Shown in pieces: positions 16,949 to 26,650 of a DNA stretch of 64,000 nt (position 1 is its first letter; each line of letters starts with the position of its first letter). The position numbers and the translations under genes are program-made. The notes under the pieces are model-generated. The model did not search any database and was not told the origin of the DNA. It was given only the letters and a program-made list of their open reading frames with translations. Source of the stretch: an uncultured Pelagibacteraceae bacterium (GTDB taxonomy: Bacteria; Pseudomonadota; Alphaproteobacteria; Pelagibacterales; Pelagibacteraceae); NCBI GenBank assembly GCA_902609855.1, contig CACLTL010000001.1, positions 372,001 to 436,000 of the forward strand, in the 5' to 3' direction.

Positions 16949-19129
16949 ATGAAGATAACGAATAAAATAATTGAAAATCATGGTCTAAAACTAGATGAAT
17001 ATGAAAATATAAAAAAATTACTTAAGAGAGAACCAAATTTTTTAGAGCTTGGAATTTTTTCAGCAATGTGGAATGAACATTGTTCTTATAAATCATCAAG
17101 AATTCATCTAAAAAAATTACCAACTAAAGGTAAACACGTAATTCAAGGGCCAGGTGAAAACGCTGGTGTAATAGATATTGGCGATAATGATGCAATAGTA
17201 TTCAAAATAGAAAGTCATAATCATCCCTCTTATATTGAACCTTACCAAGGAGCTGCTACAGGTGTGGGCGGAATTTTAAGAGACGTTTTTACAATGGGAG
17301 CAAGACCTATCGCTTTATTAAATTCAATTCATTTTGGTTCACCTGATCATGTGAAAACTAAAAGTTTGCTAAATGGTGTTGTATCTGGAATTGGTGGATA
17401 TGGGAATTGTATAGGAATTCCGACAGTAGCTGGTGAAACTAAGTTTGATGAAACATATAATGAAAATATTTTAGTTAATGCAATGGCTGTAGGACATGTG
17501 AAAAAAGATAAAATCTTCTATTCTAAAGCTAAAGGTATAAATAAACCTGTTGTTTATGTTGGATCTAAAACTGGTCGAGATGGAATTCACGGAGCCTCTA
17601 TGGCGTCTGCAGAATTTGATGAAAACTCTGAAGAAAAAAAACCAACTGTACAAGTTGGAGATCCTTTCACTGAAAAACTTTTAATGGAAGCTTGCCTTGA
17701 ACTTATGAAAGATAATTCAATTATTTCTATCCAGGACATGGGGGCTGCTGGACTTACATCTTCAAGTGTTGAAATGGCATCAAAAGGTGAATTAGGCATT
17801 GAACTTGAATTAGATAAGGTTCCTTGTAGAGAGGAAAATATGACCCCATATGAAATGATGTTATCCGAAAGTCAAGAAAGAATGCTTATTATTCTTGAAG
17901 ATGGCAAAGAAAAAGCGGCAAAGAAAATTTTTGATAAGTGGGACTTAGATTTTGTTATTATTGGAAAAACAACGAATACAAATAATCTTACACTTAAGTT
18001 TAATAATATAGTGCAAGGAGAAATTCCAATTGAAGCTTTAGCTTCTAAGGCGCCAATTTATAATAGAAAATGGTTAAAGAAAAATATTAAAAAAAATGAA
18101 ATTAATTTTAAAAGCTTAAAAAAGATTAAAATTGAAGAAGCTTTAATTAAGATCTTATCAAGCCCAAATCATTCGAATAAAAGCTGGGTTACTAATCAAT
18201 ATGATCAAAATGTAATGTGTGATACAGTTCAAAAATCTGGTTCTGATGCTGCAATTATAAGAATACATAATAAAGACAAAGCAATAGCAGTATCAGTAGA
18301 CTCTTCTGCTAATTATTGTAAATCTCATCCTATAACTGGCGGCAAACAAATTGTTTGTGAAAATTGGAGAAATTTAATTACTACTGGTGCTACGCCTTTA
18401 GCAATTACAAACTGTTTGAACTTCGGCAATCCAGAAAATGAAGAAATAATGGGGGAATTTAAAGAATGTTTAGAAGGTATAAAAGAGGCTTGTGAATTTT
18501 TAAATTACCCAGTGGTTTCTGGAAACGTATCATTTTATAACGGTACAAATAAAAAAAACATTTACCCTACTCCTGTTATAGGAGGTGTTGGCTTGATTAA
18601 AAAATTATCTAAACCAATTAGTCATAATTTTAAGAAAAATGAAAGTGATATAATTTTAATAGGAAAAACATTTGGACATCTTGGACAGAGTTGTTTTTTA
18701 AAAGAAAATTATTCTATAAATGAAGGTATGCCGCCTGAAGTTAATCTCTTGAATGAGAAAAATAATGGAGAAAGTTTATTAAAATTAATAGATAAAAATT
18801 TGATTTTATCTGCACATGATGTATCAAGTGGTGGATTAATTACAGCTCTCTCTGAAATGGCTATTAGCTCTGAATATGGAGCAAAAATTTTAAAACCTAA
18901 AAAATTGACAAATTTATTTGAATATTTCTTTGGAGAAGATCAAGCTAGATACATTATTGAAATAGAAAAACATAATATGTCTAAGGTTGAAAATATATTA
19001 AAAAATGGGAATATATACTTTGAGAAAATTGGATATACTCAACAAGATCATTTCGAAATGGATGGAGAATTTAAAATTAGTAGGAAAGATTTATTTGAAA
19101 TTAACGATAAATGGTATAATAAATTCTAA
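16949..19129 (+). CDS. purL: FGAM synthase subunit PurL (short form)
   Basis: A 726-residue synthetase subunit, the short type (the fused proteobacterial form is about 1,300). Conserved patches are [15 protein letters not shown], with the histidine region near residue 34; [26 protein letters not shown], which binds ATP and metal; and [16 protein letters not shown]. The later half repeats the AIRS-like fold, with VSGNVSFYN and [11 protein letters not shown]. With PurS and PurQ it carries out the ATP-driven FGAR to FGAM step. Its stop overlaps the bolA start by one base. Confidence 0.96.
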   Translation: MKITNKIIENHGLKLDEYENIKKLLKREPNFLELGIFSAMWNEHCSYKSSRIHLKKLPTKGKHVIQGPGENAGVIDIGDNDAIVFKIESHNHPSYIEPYQGAATGVGGILRDVFTMGARPIALLNSIHFGSPDHVKTKSLLNGVVSGIGGYGNCIGIPTVAGETKFDETYNENILVNAMAVGHVKKDKIFYSKAKGINKPVVYVGSKTGRDGIHGASMASAEFDENSEEKKPTVQVGDPFTEKLLMEACLELMKDNSIISIQDMGAAGLTSSSVEMASKGELGIELELDKVPCREENMTPYEMMLSESQERMLIILEDGKEKAAKKIFDKWDLDFVIIGKTTNTNNLTLKFNNIVQGEIPIEALASKAPIYNRKWLKKNIKKNEINFKSLKKIKIEEALIKILSSPNHSNKSWVTNQYDQNVMCDTVQKSGSDAAIIRIHNKDKAIAVSVDSSANYCKSHPITGGKQIVCENWRNLITTGATPLAITNCLNFGNPENEEIMGEFKECLEGIKEACEFLNYPVVSGNVSFYNGTNKKNIYPTPVIGGVGLIKKLSKPISHNFKKNESDIILIGKTFGHLGQSCFLKENYSINEGMPPEVNLLNEKNNGESLLKLIDKNLILSAHDVSSGGLITALSEMAISSEYGAKILKPKKLTNLFEYFFGEDQARYIIEIEKHNMSKVENILKNGNIYFEKIGYTQQDHFEMDGEFKISRKDLFEINDKWYNKF

Positions 19130-19359
19130 TGGCTTTACCTTTAGAAGAAATAAAAAAATTGATCAAAGAGTCAATTCCAGATGCTTCAATTGAAATTAAA
19201 GATCTAATGGGTGATAATAATCATTATGCTGCAACAATAAAGTCAGCAAAATTTAATAATATTAGTAAAATAGAACAACACAAACTTGTATATAAATCTT
19301 TAAAAGGCAAAATGGGTAATGAGTTACATGCTTTATCAATTACTACTGAGGGAAAATAA
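19129..19359 (+). CDS. bolA: BolA family protein
   Basis: A 76-residue single-domain BolA protein. It has the family's compact fold with VEIKDLMGDNNHYA-like strand-loop (here IEIKDLMGDNNHYAATI) and HKLVYKSLKGKMGNELHALSI, including the conserved histidine near the C-terminal helix used for 2Fe-2S sharing with a glutaredoxin. The next gene, overlapping by one base, is a CGFS monothiol glutaredoxin, its classic partner. The pair probably senses or delivers Fe-S clusters. Position at the end of the purine operon may relate to Fe-S-dependent enzymes such as PurF, though PurF is not here. Confidence 0.93.
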   Translation: MALPLEEIKKLIKESIPDASIEIKDLMGDNNHYAATIKSAKFNNISKIEQHKLVYKSLKGKMGNELHALSITTEGK

Positions 19360-19676
19360 TGGAAATAAATAAAAAGATTGAAAAATTAATAAGTGATAAT
19401 GAAGTTTGCTTATTTATGAAAGGGACCCCTGACACACCTCAATGCGGATTTTCAATGGCTGTGTCTAACGTTCTAAAACATTTAAATGTAAACTTTAAAG
19501 GAATAAACGTACTTGAGGATGAAAACTTGAGAAAAGGAATAAAAGAATTTAGTGATTGGCCAACTATTCCTCAGCTTTACATAAAGAAAGAATTTATAGG
19601 TGGTTGTGATATTGTTAAAGAAATGTTTGAAAAAGGTGAATTAAAAAAACTTCTTGAAGAAAAAAAAATAATTTAA
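19359..19676 (+). CDS. grxD: Monothiol glutaredoxin (Grx4/GrxD type)
   Basis: A 105-residue glutaredoxin with the monothiol active site CGFS (in DTPQCGFSMAV, near residue 29). FMKGTPDTPQ before it, WPTIPQLYIKKEFIGGCDI after it, and the GG-C-D glutathione-binding end are standard for Grx4. These proteins hold a bridging 2Fe-2S cluster and pass it to apoproteins or BolA. It is the last gene of the plus-strand operon. It ends at 19676, directly abutting the convergent rpsD stop at 19677, with no visible terminator. Confidence 0.95.
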   Translation: MEINKKIEKLISDNEVCLFMKGTPDTPQCGFSMAVSNVLKHLNVNFKGINVLEDENLRKGIKEFSDWPTIPQLYIKKEFIGGCDIVKEMFEKGELKKLLEEKKII

Positions 19677-20294
19677 TTATCTAGAATAATACTCAATTAC
19701 TAAATTTGGTTCCATTATAACTGGAAAAGGTACTTCTGCGAATTTAGGAATTCTTACTAGTTTAGCTGTTTTATTTTTATCATCTGATTGAATATACTCA
19801 GGAACTTCTCTCTCTTTGCTCTGTAAAGATCCATCAATCACAGTTAATTTTTTTGATTTTTCTCTTACTTCAATTAAATCAGAACTATTTACTACATAAC
19901 TTGAAATATTTACCCTCTTTTTATTTACTTTGATATGTCCATGATTAATCATTTGTCTTGCAGCAAATACTGTTGGAGCAAATTTTGCTCTATAAATTAC
20001 TGTATCAAGTCTGCTTTCAAGAAGTGCTATTAAATTTTCGGTTGTGTCACCTCTTTTAGAAAGAGCTTTTCTATAAATATTTCTAAATTGTCTTTCATTG
20101 ATATTTCCATAATACGCTTTTAATTTTTGTTTAGCTTGCAATTGAATTCCGTAGTCTGTCGGTTTTCCCTTTTTATTTTGGCCATGTTGACCTGGAGGAT
20201 AAGCTCTAGAGTTGAAAGGGCTTTTTGGTCTGCCCCAAATATTTGCCTTAAGTCTTCGATCAACTTTATGTTTAGATTTAAGTCTTTTAGTCAT
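19677..20294 (-). CDS. rpsD: 30S ribosomal protein S4 (uS4)
   Basis: A 205-residue protein of the usual S4 length. It begins [15 protein letters not shown] and contains [14 protein letters not shown], then the S4 RNA-binding domain with [16 protein letters not shown] and [18 protein letters not shown] (about residues 90-125), and ends with a conserved LVIEYYSR. It binds 16S rRNA early in 30S assembly. It stands alone here rather than in the alpha operon, which is common in alphaproteobacteria. A strong promoter (20311-20338) lies just upstream and would give a leader of only about 10 nt. Confidence 0.97.
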   Translation of the reverse strand: MTKRLKSKHKVDRRLKANIWGRPKSPFNSRAYPPGQHGQNKKGKPTDYGIQLQAKQKLKAYYGNINERQFRNIYRKALSKRGDTTENLIALLESRLDTVIYRAKFAPTVFAARQMINHGHIKVNKKRVNISSYVVNSSDLIEVREKSKKLTVIDGSLQSKEREVPEYIQSDDKNKTAKLVRIPKFAEVPFPVIMEPNLVIEYYSR

Positions 20295-20310
20295 ATTAAA
20301 TAATTGTGTT

Positions 20311-20338
20311 TTTATAAGCTTTACTAATGATTTGTCAA
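20311..20338 (-). promoter_or_regulatory. Sigma-70-type promoter of rpsD
   Basis: On the minus strand TTGACA (complement of 20333-20338) and TATAAA (complement of 20311-20316) are 16 nt apart. The -35 hexamer is a perfect consensus. The start codon at 20294 is about 10 nt beyond the predicted transcription start. Confidence 0.65.
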
Positions 20339-20351
20339 TTAAGCTTTATTG

Positions 20352-21062
20352 TTATTTTTTACTCAATGTGCTTATAATACTAGCTAAAATCCTTAATTCT
20401 TTATCGTTTGGTTCTAATCTATAAATTAGATTATTTATATTTAATATCATTGAGTGCCTTTTCTCTTTAGGGATAAAAAAGTCTTTTTTTTCTAAAAGGC
20501 TTATTAAATGAGTTAATAAAGAAGATATTTTTGATTTAGATGAAACTTTTAGATTCAGTTCATTATTCTTAATTTTTTTATCATTAAGTGATTTAAAAAT
20601 CTCGTAACAAATAACAGTCAAAGAATGCGATAAGTTTAAAGATTTAAATTTTGGTGAAGTTGGAATTTGTAAAATATAATTAGAAAATGATAAATCTTTA
20701 TTTGATAAACCTGATGCTTCAGGACCGAACATTAAACCCAAGTTGAGATTTCTTCTTTTGATTATTTTTAGAAATTCTCTAAGTGAAATATTTTTTTTAT
20801 TTATGTCTCTGCGTCTTGCACTTAAAGATATGACCAAATTAAAAGGCTTTATTGCATCTTTAATATTATTAAATACTTTCGCTTTATTTATAATATCATA
20901 CGCTCCTACAGATGTTGCTTTAGCTTTATGATTTGGAAAATTAATTTTAGGCTCTACAATGTGAAGTTTTGAGAAACCAAAATTTTTCATTGCTCTGGCA
21001 CATGCACCTATGTTTTCACCTAGTTGTGGTTTTACTAGAATGAAACCAAATTTACTGCTCAT
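20352..21062 (-). CDS. trmJ: TrmH-family (SPOUT) RNA 2'-O-methyltransferase, TrmJ-like
   Basis: A 236-residue SPOUT methyltransferase. FGFILVKPQLGENIGACARAM at the N-terminus is motif 1 (N-I-G-x-x-A-R), LMFGPEASGLSNKDL (about residues 128-143) is motif 2, and ILQIPTSPKFKSLNLSHSLTV is motif 3, forming the knot that binds SAM. The arrangement and length fit TrmJ, which methylates the ribose of nucleotide 32 in tRNAs, but other TrmH-family targets cannot be excluded. It overlaps cimA upstream by 11 nt. The unrelated rpsD follows with its own promoter. Confidence 0.82.
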   Translation of the reverse strand: MSSKFGFILVKPQLGENIGACARAMKNFGFSKLHIVEPKINFPNHKAKATSVGAYDIINKAKVFNNIKDAIKPFNLVISLSARRRDINKKNISLREFLKIIKRRNLNLGLMFGPEASGLSNKDLSFSNYILQIPTSPKFKSLNLSHSLTVICYEIFKSLNDKKIKNNELNLKVSSKSKISSLLTHLISLLEKKDFFIPKEKRHSMILNINNLIYRLEPNDKELRILASIISTLSKK

Positions 21063-22656
21063 TTAAATTAGCAGGAGCTTTTTCTTTATAAAGTTTGTAA
21101 TCCAAGCTATCAATTAATGCTTTAAATGAAGCTTCAATAATATTTGGAGATACACCAACTGTAAACCAACTAACACCTGTTTTATCAGTACTTTCAATTA
21201 AAACTCTAGTTGTTGCTTCAGTGCCAGTATTTAGAATTCTAACTTTATAATCAAGTAACTTTAAATCTGAAAAAAAATTATAGTATTTTGTTACTTTTTT
21301 AAAATTAGATCTGATCGCATTATCCAATGCATTTACAGGTCCATTCCCTTCACCATGACACTCAATTTCTTTTCCATCTATCAAGAAAACTACGCTTGCT
21401 TTTGTTTGTATTTTGTCAAATTTTGAAACATTCACATCGTAACTTTTTACTTTTAAATATTCAGGAACTTTACCTAATAATCTATTAGCTAATAATTCAA
21501 ATGAAGCATCAGCTCCATCATACGAGTAACCACTAAATTCTCTTTCTTTCACCTCATCCAAAATTTTTTGGATTTTTGGATCTTTAGAGTCAATTTTAAC
21601 TCCGTATTGTTCTAGTCTTGATAAAATATTTGATCGACCAGCTTGATTTGAAACAATAATATTTCTATGATTCCCAATCGTTTTTGGATCAATATGTTCG
21701 TAAGTTTTTGGATCTTTCTTCACTGCTGAAACGTGAAGACCTCCCTTGTGAGAAAATGCTGAGGCACCGACATAAGCCATATTTTTATTAGGTTTTCTAT
21801 TTAGTATTTCATCTAACAATCTTGAACATTCAGTTAATGAAGAAAGTTTATCTTTTTTTATGTTAATTTCGTACTTATCACTAAAAGATTTTTTTAAACA
21901 TAAGTTAGGAATAATTGACATCAAATTTGCATTACCACATCTCTCACCTAAACCATTAATAGTTCCTTGAATATGTCTCACACCACTTTCAACTGCAGCT
22001 AAAGAATTAGCCACTGCATTTTCTGTATCGTTATGCGCATGAATTCCAAGATTGTTTCCAGGTATTATTTTTGAAACTTTTGTAACAATTTCTCTAACCT
22101 CATTCGGTAGTGTGCCACCATTAGTATCACATAATACAACCCATCTAGCACCATTATCGTAAGCTTGCTTTAGGCAGTCAATTGCATATTCTGGGTTAGC
22201 CTTATAACCATCAAAAAAATGTTCTGCATCAAACAAAAATTCTTTCTTGTTTTTAACAAAATGTTTTGCTGTTTCTTTGATGTTTTCTAAATTTTCTTCT
22301 TTTTGGATTCCTAAAGCAACTTTTACATGAAAATCCCAAGATTTTCCTACTACACAAACTGCTGGTGTATTCGCATTCATTAAAGAAGCTAAACCGGGAT
22401 CGTTATCTGCACTTCGACCAGTTTTTTTGGTCATACCGAATGCAGTAAATAAAGTTTGTTGCATTTTGGGTGGGCTAGAAAAAAATTTTGTATCAACAGG
22501 ATTTGCCCCAGGCCATCCTCCCTCTACATAATCAACACCTATGTCTGATAAAACTTTTGCTATTTTATTTTTATCTTCAATTGAGAAATCGACACCTTCC
22601 GTCTGAGCTCCGTCTCTTAAAGTGGTATCAAATATATATATTTTCTCTTTACTCAT
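21052..22656 (-). CDS. cimA: (R)-citramalate synthase
   Basis: A 534-residue DRE-TIM metallolyase. FDTTLRDGAQTEGVDFS (residues 9-25) is the catalytic DTTLRDG motif. The metal-binding HxH is in LGIHAHNDTENAVANSLAAV near residue 205, with HIQGTINGLGERCGNANL after it. The C-terminal LeuA dimer/allosteric domain spans about residues 400-525. GASAFSHKGGLHVSAVKKD and the length favour citramalate synthase (pyruvate + acetyl-CoA) over isopropylmalate synthase. That implies a threonine-independent route to 2-oxobutyrate for isoleucine. It overlaps cysS by 4 nt and trmJ by 11 nt. Confidence 0.87.
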   Translation of the reverse strand: MSKEKIYIFDTTLRDGAQTEGVDFSIEDKNKIAKVLSDIGVDYVEGGWPGANPVDTKFFSSPPKMQQTLFTAFGMTKKTGRSADNDPGLASLMNANTPAVCVVGKSWDFHVKVALGIQKEENLENIKETAKHFVKNKKEFLFDAEHFFDGYKANPEYAIDCLKQAYDNGARWVVLCDTNGGTLPNEVREIVTKVSKIIPGNNLGIHAHNDTENAVANSLAAVESGVRHIQGTINGLGERCGNANLMSIIPNLCLKKSFSDKYEINIKKDKLSSLTECSRLLDEILNRKPNKNMAYVGASAFSHKGGLHVSAVKKDPKTYEHIDPKTIGNHRNIIVSNQAGRSNILSRLEQYGVKIDSKDPKIQKILDEVKEREFSGYSYDGADASFELLANRLLGKVPEYLKVKSYDVNVSKFDKIQTKASVVFLIDGKEIECHGEGNGPVNALDNAIRSNFKKVTKYYNFFSDLKLLDYKVRILNTGTEATTRVLIESTDKTGVSWFTVGVSPNIIEASFKALIDSLDYKLYKEKAPANLNEQ

Positions 22657-24002
22657 TTAAATTTCCAAGTTGTATGTTCTTTTTTATCCTCAATGATTAC
22701 TCCTTTACTTGCTAGTTCAAATCTTATTTTATCAGCAAGCTTATAGTCTCCTTTTTGTTTTGCTGCCAATCTTTCTTTAATTTTTTTTTCAATAAATTCC
22801 TCTGAAATTTCTTTATCTACTTTTTTAAACTCTTCCCACTCGTTTTTTGTTAAATCAAATAATCCAATTAATTTACAAGCACTATTAAAAAATTTCTTAC
22901 TTTTTTCATCACCTTTATTTGCGTTTGCATAAAGTTCGTGAATTTTAGCAATGAAACCAGGAGTATTTAAATCATCGAGTAACATGTCTATCTCTTTCAA
23001 AGGTATTTCTTCATTATTTTCTTCATACAATTGATACCATTTTTCAATGGTTGCTCGTTGATTTTCTAAAAGTTTATTATTCCAATCTAGTGGTTGACTA
23101 TAGTGAGCACTTAATAATGCTAACCTTACGACCTGACCGGAATATTTTTTAGTTGCATCAGTTATAGAAATGATATTGCCTAAAGACTTTGACATCTTTT
23201 CATTATTAATGGTTACAAATCCGTTATGGACCCAATAATTTGCAAAGTTTTTCGTATTATTGTTACAACAAGACTGGGCTATCTCATTTTCATGATGAGG
23301 AAAAATTAAATCAAGACCACCGCCATGAATATCTAGATTTTTACCAAGGTATTTTTCGCTCATTGCTGAACATTCAAGATGCCAACCTGGTCTACCTCTT
23401 CCCCAAGGGGAATCCCAACCAGGGTCTTTTTCATTTGAAGGCTTCCATAAAACAAAGTCCATTGGATTTTTTTTTAGATCAGAAATTTCTATTCTACTCC
23501 CTGCTTTTAACTCATCTAAATTTTTGTTTGATAATTTTCCATAATCTCTAAATTTGCTTACAGCAAAAAAGACATGGCTTTTATTTTCGTAAGCAAATCC
23601 CTTTTTGATTAATGAAGATGTCATTTCAATCATTTCTTTTACATGTTCTGTGGCTTTTGGCTCTATCGTTGGTTTTAAACAGTTTAAACTCTCACAATTT
23701 TCATGAAAAATTTTAATCACCCTATTAGTAATTTCATTTATATCTTCTTTGTTATTTTGAGAAGCTTCTATTATCTTGTCATCTACATCAGTAATATTTC
23801 TTACGTACGTTACATTTGAATTGTACAGAACCTTTAAAACTCTAAATAAAACGTCAAACACTACAAGGGTTCTTGCATTACCTACATGAGGGCTCTCATA
23901 TACAGTCGGGCCACAGGCATATAATGAAATCTTTTTTATATTATTTGGCTTAAATAATTCTTTTTTTCTTGTAAGAGAATTTGTTAATTTTAATCTATTC
24001 AT
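22653..24002 (-). CDS. cysS: Cysteinyl-tRNA synthetase
   Basis: A 449-residue class I synthetase. YACGPTVYESPHVGNARTLVVFDVL holds the first zinc cysteine and the HIGH-like motif (HVGN). WHLECSAMS and HGGGLDLIFPHHENEIAQ supply further zinc ligands and the conserved histidines, and EKMSKSLGNI is the KMSKS loop. It charges tRNA-Cys. It overlaps nadE upstream by 8 nt and cimA downstream by 4 nt, forming a minus-strand operon from nadE to trmJ. Confidence 0.96.
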   Translation of the reverse strand: MNRLKLTNSLTRKKELFKPNNIKKISLYACGPTVYESPHVGNARTLVVFDVLFRVLKVLYNSNVTYVRNITDVDDKIIEASQNNKEDINEITNRVIKIFHENCESLNCLKPTIEPKATEHVKEMIEMTSSLIKKGFAYENKSHVFFAVSKFRDYGKLSNKNLDELKAGSRIEISDLKKNPMDFVLWKPSNEKDPGWDSPWGRGRPGWHLECSAMSEKYLGKNLDIHGGGLDLIFPHHENEIAQSCCNNNTKNFANYWVHNGFVTINNEKMSKSLGNIISITDATKKYSGQVVRLALLSAHYSQPLDWNNKLLENQRATIEKWYQLYEENNEEIPLKEIDMLLDDLNTPGFIAKIHELYANANKGDEKSKKFFNSACKLIGLFDLTKNEWEEFKKVDKEISEEFIEKKIKERLAAKQKGDYKLADKIRFELASKGVIIEDKKEHTTWKFK

Positions 24003-24732
24003 TAAATGTACATACCGGTATCGGATTCATTTTGTGTAAATTTTTTTCTCTTATTTCTAAATATTTTTGATAGTTTGGATCGTCTTTATTTTCCATAGCT
24101 TTCTCTAAATCTGCATAACTCATTCCAAGTTGTTCTACGTCGTTTCTTCCATCATCCCAAAGACCATCTGTGGGTTGGGCATTAATTATTTCTTCGGACA
24201 CACCAAGATGTCTGCCTAACTCCCATACTTGAGATTTGTTGCAGTCAGCTATAGGAGAGATATCGACCCCACCATCGCCGTATTTAGTATAAAAACCAAC
24301 GCCAAAATCCTCAACTTTATTACCTGTTCCTACAACAATTCCATTATTTGCTGCTGCTACTTGGTATAAAGTTGCCATTCTCAACCTTGCTCTTGAATTT
24401 GCATACCCATGCTCATTATCAAATTTATTTAAAACTTGAGAAAATGAGTTAAAGATTTTATCCATCTCTAACAAATGATGGTCAACATTTTTATATTTTT
24501 GTTTTAACCATTTAGCATGTGTCAAACTTAAATCATGTTGAGATTTGATTTGTTTAATTGGCATTGTTAACACAATTGTTTTTCTACCAGTGTTTGCACA
24601 TAAAGTACTAACTACAGAGGAGTCTATTCCACCCGATATCCCAACTACTAATGATTTTGGCTTATAAGAAGCATTATTGCAATAGTTGTCTATCCAGTCA
24701 GTTATTATTTTTGCTCTTTTTTTTACATCCAT
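23995..24732 (-). CDS. nadE: NH3-dependent NAD synthetase
   Basis: A 245-residue N-type ATP pyrophosphatase. LVVGISGGIDSSVVSTLC (about residues 27-45) is the P-loop-like SGGxDS motif. NSRARLRMATLY and VVGTGNKVEDFGVGFYTKYGDGGVDISP are the NAD synthetase signatures. Without a glutaminase domain (the long form is about 550 residues), it must use free ammonia to amidate NaAD. It lies 53 nt after the aroG stop; that gap holds a perfect AT-rich hairpin. NAD kinase is encoded elsewhere in the window (8418-9176). Confidence 0.93.
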   Translation of the reverse strand: MDVKKRAKIITDWIDNYCNNASYKPKSLVVGISGGIDSSVVSTLCANTGRKTIVLTMPIKQIKSQHDLSLTHAKWLKQKYKNVDHHLLEMDKIFNSFSQVLNKFDNEHGYANSRARLRMATLYQVAAANNGIVVGTGNKVEDFGVGFYTKYGDGGVDISPIADCNKSQVWELGRHLGVSEEIINAQPTDGLWDDGRNDVEQLGMSYADLEKAMENKDDPNYQKYLEIREKNLHKMNPIPVCTFNE

Positions 24733-24765
24733 AATTAATACCTTACCTTTCTTTTAAGGTTTGGT

Positions 24766-24790
24766 CTTAATAATTACAATAATTATTAAG
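24766..24790. repeat. Perfect 11-bp inverted repeat at the aroG 3' end
   Basis: CTTAATAATTA (24766-24776) and TAATTATTAAG (24780-24790) pair perfectly around a CAA loop. The right arm covers the aroG stop codon. No T-run follows on the minus strand, so it is not a canonical intrinsic terminator. It could be a 3'-end stabilising or processing hairpin between aroG and nadE. Confidence 0.5.
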
Positions 24791-26168
24791 ACGCAGCTTG
24801 AATAATTTTATTTGATATTTTTGAATTTTTCTTAATTTCCTCAGAAATCAAAAAAGCTAATTCTAATGCTTGGTCTGCATTTAATCTCGGATCGCAGTGA
24901 GTCCTATATCTGCTAGAAAGATCTTTCTCAGAGATTTTTTGAGCACCACCTGTGCATTCAGTAACATCTTGGCCAGTCATCTCGATATGTAATCCACCAG
25001 CATAACTCTTTTCTGCATGACTAACTGCAAAGAAATTTTTTACCTCTTTAAGAACACTTTCAAAAGGTCTTGTTTTAAATCCTGTTGCTGCTTTAATTGT
25101 ATTGCCATGCATGGGATCACAAGACCAAATAACATTAAGACCTTCTTTTTTTATTGTTTGCATTAATTTTGGCAAATATTTTTGAACATTATCAGCTCCA
25201 AATCTCGAAATTAATGTTAATCTACCAGCTTCATTATCAGGATTAAGAATATTACATAAATTAATCAACTCTTCTGGTTTTAATGTCGGACCACATTTAA
25301 GACCTATAGGATTTTTTATTCCTCTACAAAATTCAACATGTGCTCCGTCAGGCTGTCTTGTTCTATCACCTATCCAAACAAAATGAGCTGAAGTATCATG
25401 GTACTCACCTGTTGTTGAGTCTACACGAGTCATAGACTCTTCAAATGGTAAATGTAAAGCTTCATGAGAAGTGTAAAAATTTACGGTTCTTAACCTTCTG
25501 TTGTTATCTGAATTTATCCCACAAGCTTCCATAAAAGCAAGTGCATCACTTATCTTATCTTCAATCTCTTTATATTTACCTTTAGTTTTATCTTTAATAA
25601 ATCCTAAATTCCATAAATGTACTTGTCTAAGGTCAGCAAATCCTCCCTGTGAAAAAGCTCTCAATAAGTTTAAAGTAGAAGCTGATTGGGAGTATGCTCT
25701 AAATAATCTTTTCGCATCTGGAATTCTAGCCTTTTCAGTAAATTCCATTCCATTAATATTGTCACCTAAATAACTTGGCAATTCTTTTCCATCTTTTTTT
25801 TCTGTGGGCGCACTTCTAGGTTTAGAAAATTGTCCAGCAATTCGTCCAACTTTTACGACTGGAACTGAGGCTGATGCTGTTAAAACTAAAGACATTTGTA
25901 AAAGAACTTTAAAAGTATCTCTTATGTTATCTGGATGAAACTCTGCAAAACTTTCTGCACAATCTCCTCCTTGAAGTAAAAATGCTTTACCTTCAGCAAC
26001 TTCTGATAAGGCTTTTTTTAAAGACCTAGACTCACCTGCAAAAACCAAAGGTGGATATTTTTTAATTTTACTTAAAACTAAATCAAGTTCTTGCTTGTCC
26101 TGATAAACAGGTAAATGTTTAGCAGGTAATTTTTTCCAACTATTTAAATTCCACTTTTTCATATACAA
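24786..26168 (-). CDS. aroG: 3-deoxy-7-phosphoheptulonate synthase, class II
   Basis: A 460-residue class II (plant-type) DAHP synthase, the first step of the shikimate pathway (PEP + erythrose 4-phosphate). [15 protein letters not shown] holds the metal-ligand cysteine (near residue 86). [19 protein letters not shown] is the PEP-binding block, [11 protein letters not shown] gives the metal histidine, and [19 protein letters not shown] completes the site. ATGs at 26168 and 26162 are both possible. A promoter at 26178-26206 predicts a leader of at most about 9 nt, so the mRNA may be nearly leaderless. Confidence 0.94.
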   Translation of the reverse strand: MYMKKWNLNSWKKLPAKHLPVYQDKQELDLVLSKIKKYPPLVFAGESRSLKKALSEVAEGKAFLLQGGDCAESFAEFHPDNIRDTFKVLLQMSLVLTASASVPVVKVGRIAGQFSKPRSAPTEKKDGKELPSYLGDNINGMEFTEKARIPDAKRLFRAYSQSASTLNLLRAFSQGGFADLRQVHLWNLGFIKDKTKGKYKEIEDKISDALAFMEACGINSDNNRRLRTVNFYTSHEALHLPFEESMTRVDSTTGEYHDTSAHFVWIGDRTRQPDGAHVEFCRGIKNPIGLKCGPTLKPEELINLCNILNPDNEAGRLTLISRFGADNVQKYLPKLMQTIKKEGLNVIWSCDPMHGNTIKAATGFKTRPFESVLKEVKNFFAVSHAEKSYAGGLHIEMTGQDVTECTGGAQKISEKDLSSRYRTHCDPRLNADQALELAFLISEEIKKNSKISNKIIQAAS

Positions 26169-26177
26169 CTTGCGATA

Positions 26178-26206
26178 TATATAGAGTAAAGATTAGAGAT
26201 ATTCAA
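26178..26206 (-). promoter_or_regulatory. Sigma-70-type promoter of aroG
   Basis: On the minus strand TTGAAT (complement of 26201-26206) and TATATA (complement of 26178-26183) are exactly 17 nt apart. The predicted start of transcription is only a few bases before the ATG at 26168, or about 9 before the ATG at 26162. Confidence 0.5.
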
Positions 26207-26227
26207 TAAAATATTAGACAAAATTTA

Positions 26228-26650
26228 CTAAAATGTTTCTACTTTGCTATTTAATGAAATAAGTTTAAGTTCAATCCTTAATTTTGGATATTTTCTCTTA
26301 AATATCTTTTTAATTTTTTGAAAAGAATTTCTATGTACTAGTGTTTCATTTGCTTTAGAAAATTCTTTTTGCCCGTTTATAATTTTAGCTGCTCCACAGT
26401 CTCTATGATTAATTACTATTAATTTTCTTATATTGTGTAATTTTACGGAGGTATCAAAATTATCCCAAAAAGTTTTATGCCATCTTTTAAATTTAGAAGC
26501 TGTAACACCAACAGCTGATCCTGCAATTGTAAAAGAACTATACTTTCCAACTAATTTTTTTTTCTTTAAATAATTGTAAATAACAGGTTGGAATCTTGGA
26601 TCAATACAAGATAATACCATGGCTTTATAATCTGATTTCACTTTATTCAA
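26228..26650 (-). CDS. Small beta-carbonic-anhydrase-like protein
   Basis: A 140-residue protein with the beta-carbonic anhydrase zinc set. Cys15 with Asp17 and Arg19 (SCIDPRF, compared with the usual CxDSR) is followed by His82 and Cys85 (NHRDCGAAK, the HxxC motif). FTIAGSAVGV matches the conserved R-N-A-G region, but the Arg-Asn is lost. Typical enzymes are about 200 residues; the C-terminal helices are mostly missing. It overlaps glmS by 8 nt and is probably co-transcribed with it. Zinc binding looks intact; CO2 hydration is likely but not certain. A separate gamma-type homologue is at 47546-48049. Confidence 0.65.
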   Translation of the reverse strand: MNKVKSDYKAMVLSCIDPRFQPVIYNYLKKKKLVGKYSSFTIAGSAVGVTASKFKRWHKTFWDNFDTSVKLHNIRKLIVINHRDCGAAKIINGQKEFSKANETLVHRNSFQKIKKIFKRKYPKLRIELKLISLNSKVETF

